Assembly: GCA_024653225.1 (NCBI GenBank) | Contig: JANLGA010000008.1 | Coordinates: forward strand, 1-5,158 | DNA from: Bacillota bacterium | GTDB lineage: Bacteria; Bacillota; Sulfobacillia; JABLXB01 | DNA length: 5,158 bases | Direction: 5' to 3' | In this document: in pieces, positions 1 through 5,158 of the stretch | Position numbering within the stretch: position 1 is the stretch's first letter | How the letters are laid out: each line of letters opens with the position of its first letter | The notes under the pieces: generated by a model | The model's input: only the letters and a program-made list of their open reading frames with translations | Told to the model about the DNA's origin: nothing | Database searches by the model: none | Position numbers and translations under genes: made by a program

Positions 1-368
1 TAGAAGACGTCTGCAGCAGACTCCTCCGGGGCCACCGGAGGGGGAAGACACACAGCATCATCATCGTGGCCGAGGGGGCCGCGAGCGGCTTCGACATCGC
101 GCAGAAGATCCGCGACAGGACCGGGTTCGAGACCCGGGTCACGGTGCTCGGACACGTCCAGCGAGGGGGTACGCCGTCCGCGCTGGACAGGACGCTGGCC
201 AGCCGGATGGGGGCGAAGGCGGTTGACGCCCTGGCCGCCGGAAAGACCGCCGTGATGGTAGGCGTGGCCGGGCAGCGACTGGAACTGCCCGGGCTCGACG
301 AGGTGCTCTCCCAGAGAAAAGAGCTGGACATGGAGGTATTCAATTTGGCAGCAGTGCTCGCGATCTAG
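1..368 (+). CDS. pfkA: 6-phosphofructokinase, C-terminal part (5' end outside window)
   Basis: This enzyme phosphorylates fructose 6-phosphate to fructose 1,6-bisphosphate in cytosolic glycolysis. The frame is open from the left edge (first whole codon at base 3) to TAG at 366-368, giving the last 121 residues. They align without gaps to residues 199-319 of the 319-residue Bacillus-type enzyme, as recalled from family knowledge. Visible residues include VAEG with the Glu equivalent to E222, and ETRVTVLGHVQRGG with the substrate-binding Arg, His and Arg equivalent to R243, H249 and R252. RRGKTHS keeps the Arg and Lys equivalent to effector-site R211 and K213, so allosteric control by ADP/PEP is plausible. 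Whether the phosphate donor is ATP or pyrophosphate cannot be judged, because the deciding residues lie upstream of the window. The stop codon overlaps the ribosome binding site of pyk, indicating one transcript. A GTG at 66 is internal and is not the start. Confidence 0.96.
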   Translation, partial: EDVCSRLLRGHRRGKTHSIIIVAEGAASGFDIAQKIRDRTGFETRVTVLGHVQRGGTPSALDRTLASRMGAKAVDALAAGKTAVMVGVAGQRLELPGLDEVLSQRKELDMEVFNLAAVLAI

Positions 369-372
369 GAGG
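367..372 (+). promoter_or_regulatory. Ribosome binding site of pyk, decides its start
   Basis: AGGAGG overlaps the pfkA stop codon (TAG, 366-368). It lies 8 bases before GTG 381 but only 2 bases before GTG 375, so 381 is the better start. The overlap suggests translational coupling of the two genes. Confidence 0.8.
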
Positions 373-380
373 GGGTGTCA

Positions 381-2129
381 GTGCGGAAGACAAGGATCGT
401 CTGCACCCTGGGCCCCGCAAGCGAGGCGCAGGAGGTGATGATCAAGCTCATCGAGGCGGGCATGGACGTGGCCCGCATTAATTTGTCGCACGGTTCGCAC
501 GAGGAGCATGCCCGGAGACTAGCCGAGTTGAGGCGCGCCTGCGAGAGGGTCGGGCGACCGGTCGCCGTCATGCTGGACACGAAGGGACCGGAGATCAGGC
601 TCGGGGCGTTCAAGGGCGGCTTCGCGCAGCTTCGCGAGGGCGAGATATTCACGCTGACGACCCGCGACGTGCCGGGGGACTCCTCCATCGCGAACGTGGG
701 CCACGCGGGCTTCCCCGGGGACGTGCGCCGAGGAATGATCGTGCTGCTCGACGACGGTAACATCGCGCTGACCGTGCTGGACGTGGGCGAGACGGACGTC
801 CGCTGCAGGGTCCTGAACGACGGGACGATCAGGGACGGGAAGAAGGTCAATCTCCCCGACGCGGAGGTGTCCCTGCCGGCGCTCTCGGACAGCGACATCG
901 AGGACCTCCGTTTCGGAGTTGCCCAGGGAGTGGATTTCGTCGCGGCCTCCTTCATTCGGAAGGAATCCGATGTGCTCGCGATCAGGCGCGTCATAGAGGA
1001 GGCCGGCGGAGACCAGCACATCATCTCGAAGATAGAGAGCAAAGAAGGGGTCCGCAACCTGGACGAGATCCTCAAGGTGTCGGACGGCCTGATGGTGGCG
1101 CGCGGCGACCTCGGCGTCGAGATCCCGGCCGAAGATGTCCCCCTCGTTCAGAAGGCGATGATAGAGCGATGCAACAGGCTCGGGAAACCCGTCATAACCG
1201 CCACCCAGATGCTCGAGTCCATGGTGAGCAGGCCGCGGCCGACGAGGGCGGAAGCGAGCGACGTCGCCAACGCGATATTCGACGGCACCGACGCCGTGAT
1301 GCTGTCGGCTGAGACGGCGACCGGAAAGTACCCCGTGGAGTCCGTCGCCATGATGGCCAGGATCGCGGAGAGGGCCGAGTCCTCGCTCAGGTACGAGGAG
1401 ATACTTGCCAAGAAGAGGACCGTGGCGGCGAGGACGGTGACCGACGCCATCTCGAGCGCCACGTGCGGGATGGCGAATGACCTCGGCGCGGCCGCCATAA
1501 TAACCGCGACCGAGTCGGGCCACACCGCCCGGATGGTGGCGAAGTACAGGCCCAGGGCTCCCGTGCTGGGGGTGACACCCCACGAGAGCACGATGCGCAA
1601 GCTCCTTTTGGTCTGGGGGGTCGTACCCACCCTCGTGGCCCCGTCCCGGGGTACGGACGAAATGATAGAACAGGCCGTCGGCGCGGGACTCGCCAAGGGA
1701 CTCATCAAGCAAGGGGATCTCGTTGTCATAACGGCGGGGGTGCCCATGGGGATACCGGGGACGACGAATCTCATCAAGGTACAAACAGTCGGGGATGTGC
1801 TGGTCCGGGGGACCGGGATCGGTTCGCGGCCGGCGACGGGAAGGGCGTGCGTGGCCAAGACGGCGAAGGACGCGGCCGCGAAGTTTCGCGGAGGAGACAT
1901 CCTCGTGGTCCAGGGAACCGACAGTGACTTCATCACCTTCATACGCGACTCCGCCGGCGTAATCTGCGAGGAAGGGGGATTGACCTGCCACGCCGCGATA
2001 GCCGCGCTCCAGTACAGGATACCGGCGGTCGTGGGGGCCGAGGGAGCCACGAGCATCTTGAAGGATGGGCAGGTCGTGACGATAGACGCTGCCCGCGGCC
2101 TGGTATACCGGGGTCCGGCATCCGTGTGA
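381..2129 (+). CDS. pyk: Pyruvate kinase with extra C-terminal PEP-utiliser-like domain
   Basis: This cytosolic enzyme transfers phosphate from phosphoenolpyruvate to ADP, the last ATP-yielding step of glycolysis. The start at GTG 381 gives 582 residues beginning MRKTRIVCTLGPAS, the usual family start. The barrel carries R32 in RINLSHG, D66-TKGPEIR, catalytic K217 in SKIES, metal ligands E219 and D243 (MVARGD), and ATQMLESM at 274-281. Glu71 in DTKGPEIR is the residue associated with K+-dependent pyruvate kinases (rabbit E117). The lid (B) domain occupies roughly 70-170 and the C domain roughly 345-475. Residues 477-582 form the extra C-terminal sequence seen in Bacillus/Geobacillus enzymes, related to the phospho-histidine domain of PEP synthase and PPDK. 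It contains EEGGLTCHAA with His537; Geobacillus has Ser where Cys536 sits. The length matches the roughly 585-residue Bacillus type. The gene is co-transcribed with pfkA, the classic Firmicute order, and is followed by a hairpin. Confidence 0.97.
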   Translation: MRKTRIVCTLGPASEAQEVMIKLIEAGMDVARINLSHGSHEEHARRLAELRRACERVGRPVAVMLDTKGPEIRLGAFKGGFAQLREGEIFTLTTRDVPGDSSIANVGHAGFPGDVRRGMIVLLDDGNIALTVLDVGETDVRCRVLNDGTIRDGKKVNLPDAEVSLPALSDSDIEDLRFGVAQGVDFVAASFIRKESDVLAIRRVIEEAGGDQHIISKIESKEGVRNLDEILKVSDGLMVARGDLGVEIPAEDVPLVQKAMIERCNRLGKPVITATQMLESMVSRPRPTRAEASDVANAIFDGTDAVMLSAETATGKYPVESVAMMARIAERAESSLRYEEILAKKRTVAARTVTDAISSATCGMANDLGAAAIITATESGHTARMVAKYRPRAPVLGVTPHESTMRKLLLVWGVVPTLVAPSRGTDEMIEQAVGAGLAKGLIKQGDLVVITAGVPMGIPGTTNLIKVQTVGDVLVRGTGIGSRPATGRACVAKTAKDAAAKFRGGDILVVQGTDSDFITFIRDSAGVICEEGGLTCHAAIAALQYRIPAVVGAEGATSILKDGQVVTIDAARGLVYRGPASV

Positions 2130-2130
2130 G

Positions 2131-2160
2131 GGGGCTCCGCCCGCCGCCGGACGGAGCCCC
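2131..2160. terminator. GC-rich hairpin between convergent pyk and the small gene
   Basis: GGGGCTCCG (2131-2139) pairs perfectly with CGGAGCCCC (2152-2160) in a 9-bp stem. The 12-base loop can itself form a short CCG/CGG helix. It begins one base after the pyk stop codon and lies 28 bases past the end of the - strand gene, so it could serve both. Neither strand has a T-tract after the stem. It is therefore not a textbook intrinsic terminator and may act as an mRNA 3' end stabiliser or a weak bidirectional terminator. Confidence 0.65.
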
Positions 2161-2188
2161 GGTTCGAGGTGAGACGTCGTCGAGCGGG

Positions 2189-2296
2189 TTACCACCACCC
2201 GCAGACGGAGCCGAACACGAGCAGGATGAGAATAAGGAAGAGAATGAACGGCCAGCTACCCCCGAACCTCCGACCCCACTCCTTGGTCTCGGGCAT
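2189..2296 (-). CDS. Tiny single-span membrane protein, 35 residues
   Basis: ATG at 2296-2294 and TAA at 2191-2189 on the - strand give 35 codons. The product has a short charged N-terminus (MPETKEWGRRFGG), then one hydrophobic segment at about residues 15-31 containing SWPFILFLILILLVFG, and ends in CGWW. An AAAGGAGG ribosome binding site stands 8 bases upstream. This site, together with a Leu/Ile/Phe run unlikely by chance, makes it a real gene. Composition and size resemble the tiny transmembrane proteins of spore-forming Firmicutes (YjcZ / tiny_TM_bacill type, recalled by pattern only). No function can be assigned; membrane insertion is the only safe prediction. It converges on pyk and diverges from the transporter operon. 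A CATAnnnTA element upstream hints at late mother-cell expression in sporulation. Two other-frame + strand ORFs across this stretch are shadows. Confidence 0.8.
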   Translation of the reverse strand: MPETKEWGRRFGGSWPFILFLILILLVFGSVCGWW

Positions 2297-2304
2297 GACT
2301 CAAA

Positions 2305-2312
2305 CCTCCTTT
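2305..2312 (-). promoter_or_regulatory. Ribosome binding site of the 35-residue gene
   Basis: On the - strand this reads AAAGGAGG, a near-complete match to the 16S rRNA 3' end, with an 8-base spacer (TTTGAGTC) to ATG. It is the main evidence that the small - strand frame is translated. Confidence 0.85.
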
Positions 2313-2328
2313 AAGCAGTGTCGTAGTG

Positions 2329-2357
2329 TATACTATGACGAGTCACCCCGATCGGCT
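2329..2357 (-). promoter_or_regulatory. Possible sigma-K-like promoter for the small gene
   Basis: The - strand reads CATAGTATA at 2337-2329, matching all fixed positions of the sigma-K -10 consensus CATAnnnTA. Sixteen bases upstream (2357-2354) is AGCC, three of four positions of the -35 consensus mACm. A start near 2322 would give a leader of about 26 bases containing the ribosome binding site, which is sensible geometry. A sigma-A reading is poorer: TAGTAT or TATACA each match 4 of 6, with no correctly spaced -35. The match is short and could be chance. Confidence 0.35.
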
Positions 2358-2371
2358 ACATAATGCTGCAC

Positions 2372-2410
2372 CGCGCGGTGACCCACTGGTTGGATTACCA
2401 CACCGGCGCG
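2372..2410. repeat. Imperfect inverted repeat with nested arms
   Basis: CGCGCGGTG (2372-2380) pairs with CACCGGCGCG (2401-2410) in nine base pairs with one bulged G at 2405. Inside it, TGGT (2387-2390) pairs with ACCA (2397-2400) next to the outer stem, leaving a 6-base loop TGGATT and a one-sided bulge ACCCAC. The left arm is also part of a perfect 12-base palindrome, CACCGCGCGGTG (2369-2380), so two folds compete. It lies upstream of the small gene's possible promoter, so a protein-binding site or the end of an unseen transcript are both possible. On the + strand it is followed by TTTGTCCCCGTCTT, only weakly T-rich. Confidence 0.5.
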
Positions 2411-2480
2411 TTTGTCCCCGTCTTACTTTGATGTTCCCGGCAGGAATATGGTGGTTCCCATAGAATGTGTGGGTCGTAGA

Positions 2481-2499
2481 GGCCGTCCAAGCGACGGCC
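2481..2499. promoter_or_regulatory. Perfect 7+7 dyad upstream of the transporter promoter
   Basis: GGCCGTC (2481-2487), a 5-base spacer CAAGC, and GACGGCC (2493-2499) form a perfect inverted repeat. Its centre (2490) lies about 52 bases before the predicted transcription start and 8 bases separate it from the -35 element, a usual position for an activator or repressor site. A further GACGG occurs at 2501-2505. No T-tract follows on either strand, so it is a poor terminator candidate. No regulator can be named. Confidence 0.45.
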
Positions 2500-2507
2500 A
2501 GACGGAT

Positions 2508-2535
2508 CGGACAAGTGGTACGGACCAGCTATAAT
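2508..2535 (+). promoter_or_regulatory. Vegetative (sigma-A type) promoter of the transporter operon
   Basis: TATAAT at 2530-2535 is a perfect -10 element. Sixteen bases upstream is CGGACA (2508-2513), matching TTGACA at the last four positions. Transcription would start near 2542 and give a leader of about 110 bases before the binding-protein gene. A perfect TATAAT in such GC-rich DNA, directly before an operon, is strong support; the weak -35 fits a regulated promoter. Confidence 0.7.
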
Positions 2536-2634
2536 CAGTTAACCCGAGCTCAAGGAGGCGCTTAGGTCGGGAGGTGGTGAAGGGCACCGGATCCCGGATC
2601 GGAACCGGACGAGTTCTCCACGGATTCGGAAGAC

Positions 2635-2642
2635 AAGGAGGG
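2635..2642 (+). promoter_or_regulatory. Ribosome binding site of the binding-protein gene
   Basis: AAGGAGGG sits 10 bases (counted from GGAGG) before ATG 2652 and only 3 before the out-of-frame ATG 2645. It supports 2652 over the in-frame GTGs at 2574 and 2577. The lipoprotein signal peptide starting at 2652 agrees. Confidence 0.75.
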
Positions 2643-2651
2643 CGATGGCTC

Positions 2652-4265
2652 ATGCAAAAGCGCGCTACCGTCTTTCTGGGGTGCCTGTTGGTCCTCAGCC
2701 TGCTTGCTACTGGTTGCGCCCCCGGAGGCAAGGAGACCGAGAAACCCGCCCCCACGCCGGCGACCCCGACCCCGCAGGCCCCTCCCCAACAGGAGAAAGT
2801 GCTGGTTATCGCACAATCACGGGAGGGGGACAACCTCGACCATATCAAGACATCATGGACGACGGGGATTCACTTTCTCGTTTTCGACACAGTGGTCACG
2901 ACGGACTGGGACTTGAAATACAAGCCGGGCATCGCCGAGTCATGGGAAGTGTCGAAAGACGGGCGGGTATGGACATTCAAGATACGCAAGGGCATGACGT
3001 TCCACGACGGGACACCCGTCAACGCGGCCGCCGTCAAGTGGTTCTTTGATGCCGTGCTCAACCCTTCATACAATTCACCCTCCGCAGTTGACTACGAGTA
3101 CATGAGGAACAGTCGCGTGGTAGATGAATACACCCTCGAAGTGACACTGTCCGACTCGTTCCCGAACTTCCTCTCGCCGCTCGCATCCAGCTACGCCGGG
3201 ATTATCAGCAGGGAGAGTTACCAGAAGTACGGGCCGGAGGGAACCAAGGAATACGGGACTGCCAAAGTGGTCGGAAGTGGTCCGTTCAAGTTCGTCGAAT
3301 GGATTCCCAACGACCGCATGGTTCTCGCAAAGAATCCCGACTACAACTGGGGGCCCGACTGGGTGTCCAACCGCGGACCGGTGAAGATCGACAAGGTAGT
3401 GTGGCGAACGATACCGGACTCGTCCACACAGGTGGCGGAGCTGGAGTCCGGCAACGTGCACGTACTTCTCGAGGTTCCGATAGAAAGCGTCGAACGTCTC
3501 AGCAACAACCCGAAGGTACAGGTGTTCAAGGGGCCCCACTTCGGCCTGGGATACCTTGCATTCGCCACTGACAAGAAACCGTTCACCGACGTGAGGGTCC
3601 GAAAGGCGCTGAACCTCGCGCTGAACCGCGAAGAAATCGTGCACGGGGTATTCAGGGACCTTGCCCTTCCGGCATACGGTTACCTGCCCCCATTGATGCC
3701 CGAATACGTGGAGGACAAGGCGGCCCACACGTATGACATCGAGCAAGCGAAGAAGCTCCTCGCCGAGGCCGGCTATCCCACCGGTTTCAAGGCCACCCTG
3801 GCGACTCAGAACAAGGCGGAACACGTCAGGCTTGCCGAGGTCATCAAGGCGCAGCTCGACAAGGTGGGCGTGAAGACCGAGATCCAGGTTTTTGACTCCG
3901 CCGGCTACGCCTCCTTCCTGAAGGAGGGCAAGCAGGAGCTGTTCGTGAGAGAGTACAGCTACGCCGACGCCAACATCCTTCAGTGGTTCCTCGAGAGCGG
4001 TCAATTCCCGTACCCGAACCATTCGCGCTGGAAGGACCAGGCAACCGACAGGCTCATAAAGGAAGCGGAGACTGCGGCTTCGCTGGAGGGACGGACGCAG
4101 AAGTACAAGGAATTGCAGCGGTACCTCATAGACCAAGCCGTCTGGGCGCCGGTTTGGGTTCCCATGAAGATCCAGGCAGTGCGCGCGGATAAGGTGAAGG
4201 GTTGGAGAATGTACCCCCAGACCATATACAAGGTCGTACTCAACGACGTGGACCTTGTGCCGTGA
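2652..4265 (+). CDS. ABC transporter solute-binding lipoprotein, family 5 (peptide/nickel class)
   Basis: This is an extracytoplasmic receptor that captures substrate, most likely peptides, and delivers it to a membrane ABC importer. From ATG 2652 it has 537 residues. MQKR is followed by a hydrophobic stretch ending LLATGC, a lipobox with Cys22 as the lipid anchor, then a Pro/Thr-rich linker (about residues 23-50) and a family-5 binding domain to the C-terminus. Family hallmarks are WTFKIRKGMTFHDGTPV (FHDGT at 117-121), GSGPFKF at 208-214 and the downstream VLAKNPDYNWG. The predicted mature length of 516 is typical for DppA/OppA-like proteins. The linked DppB-type permease confirms the transporter class. 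Family 5 also includes nickel, sugar-oligomer and opine receptors, so the substrate is not certain and no symbol is assigned. An in-frame extension back to GTG 2574 would bury the signal peptide and is rejected. A strong hairpin follows the gene. Confidence 0.93.
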   Translation: MQKRATVFLGCLLVLSLLATGCAPGGKETEKPAPTPATPTPQAPPQQEKVLVIAQSREGDNLDHIKTSWTTGIHFLVFDTVVTTDWDLKYKPGIAESWEVSKDGRVWTFKIRKGMTFHDGTPVNAAAVKWFFDAVLNPSYNSPSAVDYEYMRNSRVVDEYTLEVTLSDSFPNFLSPLASSYAGIISRESYQKYGPEGTKEYGTAKVVGSGPFKFVEWIPNDRMVLAKNPDYNWGPDWVSNRGPVKIDKVVWRTIPDSSTQVAELESGNVHVLLEVPIESVERLSNNPKVQVFKGPHFGLGYLAFATDKKPFTDVRVRKALNLALNREEIVHGVFRDLALPAYGYLPPLMPEYVEDKAAHTYDIEQAKKLLAEAGYPTGFKATLATQNKAEHVRLAEVIKAQLDKVGVKTEIQVFDSAGYASFLKEGKQELFVREYSYADANILQWFLESGQFPYPNHSRWKDQATDRLIKEAETAASLEGRTQKYKELQRYLIDQAVWAPVWVPMKIQAVRADKVKGWRMYPQTIYKVVLNDVDLVP

Positions 4266-4272
4266 CCGAGCG

Positions 4273-4309
4273 CGGCCCGCGCCCGAGTCAACAGCCCGGG
4301 CGCGGGCCG
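4273..4309 (+). terminator. 13-bp GC hairpin between binding-protein and permease genes
   Basis: CGGCCCGCGCCCG (4273-4285) pairs perfectly with CGGGCGCGGGCCG (4297-4309) around an 11-base loop, starting 8 bases after the binding-protein stop codon. It is followed by CATCTTGTT, only weakly T-rich. In ABC operons such hairpins often let the binding protein be made in excess, by partial termination or by protecting the upstream mRNA from 3' decay. That role is inferred from position. It is unlikely to block the operon fully, since the permease gene begins 21 bases later with no visible promoter of its own. Confidence 0.7.
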
Positions 4310-4330
4310 GCATCTTGTTGGAAGGTGATG

Positions 4331-5158
4331 GTGAGGATCGTGAGGCAGTTCGCCGCCCGGAAGGCCCTGCTCCTAGTCCCTGAGTTGATCGGGGTCACGC
4401 TCGCAGTATTCCTGCTGATACACGTTGCGCCCGGGGACCCGGTGTCCCTGATCGTCGGGGAGCACGCTCCCCCCGAGGTCTATGAGAAGATACGGGCGGA
4501 GTACGGGCTGGACAAGCCGCTCATCGTCCAATACTGGGTGTTTCTCAAGCATGTCTGTCGCTTGGACCTCGGGCGGTCCATACTCATGAACAGGCCGGTG
4601 GCGGCGGTGATCGCGGGAGCGCTGCCCGTCACCCTCCAGCTCACGTTCGCGGGCTTGATCATATCCTACCTCATCGGGATCCCGGTCGGAATCCTGTCGG
4701 CGGTCAAGAGGGGCTCTGTGGCCGACCAGGTTTCCATGGCCGGTGCCGTGGCGTTTGCCTGTATGCCGTCATTCTGGCTCGGGACCTTGCTGATGCTGGG
4801 GTTGGGCGTGAGGTTCGCGTTCTTACCGGTCTCCGGATATGGTACGGCGCGCCACATGATCCTGCCCTGTCTCAGTCTGGGCCTGGGGGGCGCGGCCCTG
4901 ACCGCGAGGATGATGAGATCATCAATGCTCGAAGTCATAGGAATGGAATTCGTTCAAACAGCCAGGGCGAAGGGCTTGCCGGGCTCGGCGGTGATATACA
5001 AGCACGCCCTCAGAAACGCGCTCATTCCCATGGTGACACTGCTCGGCCTCCGCCTTGGGTGGCTGGTCGGCGGGGCGGTCAGTCTCGAGACCGTCTTCAG
5101 CTTGCCTGGGATGGGGCGGTTCCTGGTGAACTCGATTCTCAACCGCGACTACCCGATG
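4331..5158 (+). CDS. ABC transporter permease, DppB/OppB type (3' end outside window)
   Basis: This is an integral membrane subunit that forms, with a second permease, the channel of a peptide/nickel-class importer. The frame is open to the right edge with 276 codons visible of about 305-320 usual, so the last 30-40 residues are missing. The N-terminus has the family pattern: basic residues, a first membrane span (about 12-33) ending HVAPGDPV, then YGLDKPL and LDLGRS in the external loop. Further spans lie near 98-124, 134-160, 176-195 and 230-256. The cytoplasmic EAA loop at about 206-233 includes ARAKGLP and HALRNALIP and contacts the ATPase. ETVFSLPGMGR (253-263) is also typical. GTG 4331 is chosen because GAAGG (4321-4325) lies 5 bases upstream; ATG 4328, one codon longer, is the alternative but only 2 bases from that site. 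The substrate is inferred from the neighbouring binding protein. Confidence 0.95.
   Translation, partial: MRIVRQFAARKALLLVPELIGVTLAVFLLIHVAPGDPVSLIVGEHAPPEVYEKIRAEYGLDKPLIVQYWVFLKHVCRLDLGRSILMNRPVAAVIAGALPVTLQLTFAGLIISYLIGIPVGILSAVKRGSVADQVSMAGAVAFACMPSFWLGTLLMLGLGVRFAFLPVSGYGTARHMILPCLSLGLGGAALTARMMRSSMLEVIGMEFVQTARAKGLPGSAVIYKHALRNALIPMVTLLGLRLGWLVGGAVSLETVFSLPGMGRFLVNSILNRDYPM

Larger units (their letters stand above)
2297..2651. other. Divergent intergenic region
   Basis: This stretch of about 355 bases separates the - strand small gene from the + strand transporter operon. From left to right it holds the small gene's ribosome binding site and possible promoter, the inverted repeat at 2372-2410, a featureless part at 2411-2480, the dyad at 2481-2499, the + strand promoter at 2508-2535 and a leader of about 110 bases. 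I see no convincing coding sequence in it. The short frame at 2448-2534 has no good ribosome binding site and lacks the G/C-ending codons of the neighbours. Confidence 0.7.

Noticed and set aside
519..2198. 559-codon open frame antisense to pyk
   Set aside because: Its translation is Arg/Gly/His/Pro-rich without a domain pattern, and it lies opposite a gene with unmistakable pyruvate kinase motifs. GC-rich codon use leaves antisense frames open.
2329..2334. + strand TATACT as a second promoter -10
   Set aside because: There is no -35 at 16-18 bases (CTCCTT or similar), and a better TATAAT lies at 2530-2535 nearer the gene.
2126..2363. Two short + strand frames (2126-2314 and 2169-2363) after pyk
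   Set aside because: Their products are low-complexity and Pro/Arg/Glu-rich with no ribosome binding site. The opposite strand carries a better-supported small gene.
2374..2387. - strand AGTGGGTCACCGCG resembling the T-box motif AGGGTGGNACCGCG
   Set aside because: 11 of 14 positions match, but the tRNA-contacting TGGN is displaced, no stem I or terminator is visible, and the downstream gene is not amino-acid related. The ACCGCG comes from the local palindrome.
2448..2534. Short + strand frame starting ATGGTGGTTCCC
   Set aside because: It has 28 codons, a poor ribosome binding site and codon use unlike neighbouring genes, and it overlaps the dyad and the promoter.
2587..2600. Tandem repeat CCGGATC x2 in the leader
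   Set aside because: Two copies of seven bases in GC-rich DNA are compatible with chance, and no third copy or known site was seen.
2574..2651. N-terminal extension of the binding protein from GTG 2574
   Set aside because: The extension would place 26 residues before a clear lipoprotein signal peptide, and the best ribosome binding site lies inside it at 2635-2642.
3075..4313. 412-codon open frame antisense to the binding-protein gene
   Set aside because: It is a shadow of a well-supported gene, has no recognisable domains, and runs through the hairpin at 4273-4309.

Overview
The window looks like chromosome of a GC-rich Gram-positive bacterium of the Firmicutes (Bacillota) type. Three things suggest this: pfkA is followed directly by a pyruvate kinase carrying the Bacillus-type extra C-terminal domain; ribosome binding sites are strong, with GTG starts in use; and there is a tiny single-span membrane protein resembling those found in spore-formers. 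The genus cannot be fixed from the sequence. High GC would fit Moorella-, Symbiobacterium- or Limnochordia-like lineages, but that is inference.

Layout. Bases 1-2129 hold the end of a glycolytic operon on the + strand: the last 121 residues of 6-phosphofructokinase (pfkA), then a complete pyruvate kinase (pyk) starting 12 bases later. A GC-rich hairpin (2131-2160) closes the operon. Facing it on the - strand is a 35-codon gene (2189-2296) for a tiny hydrophobic protein, with a near-perfect ribosome binding site and a possible sporulation-type -10 element. The hairpin therefore lies between two converging genes.

Bases 2297-2651 form a divergent intergenic region. It holds the small gene's promoter region, a large imperfect inverted repeat (2372-2410), a perfect 7+7 dyad (2481-2499) and a vegetative-type promoter (about 2508-2535) with a leader of about 110 bases. 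These lead into a second + strand operon: a lipoprotein solute-binding protein of family 5 (peptide/nickel class, 2652-4265), a perfect 13-bp GC hairpin (4273-4309), and the first 276 codons of a DppB/OppB-type permease that runs off the right edge. A second permease and one or two ATPases would be expected beyond the window.

The two operons are functionally separate. The first carries committed and final steps of glycolysis (fructose-6-phosphate to fructose-1,6-bisphosphate; phosphoenolpyruvate to pyruvate). The second is a binding-protein-dependent importer, probably for peptides. I found no RNA genes, mobile elements or CRISPR arrays, and no convincing new multi-gene system. The least ordinary content is the small - strand gene and the structured intergenic DNA around it.
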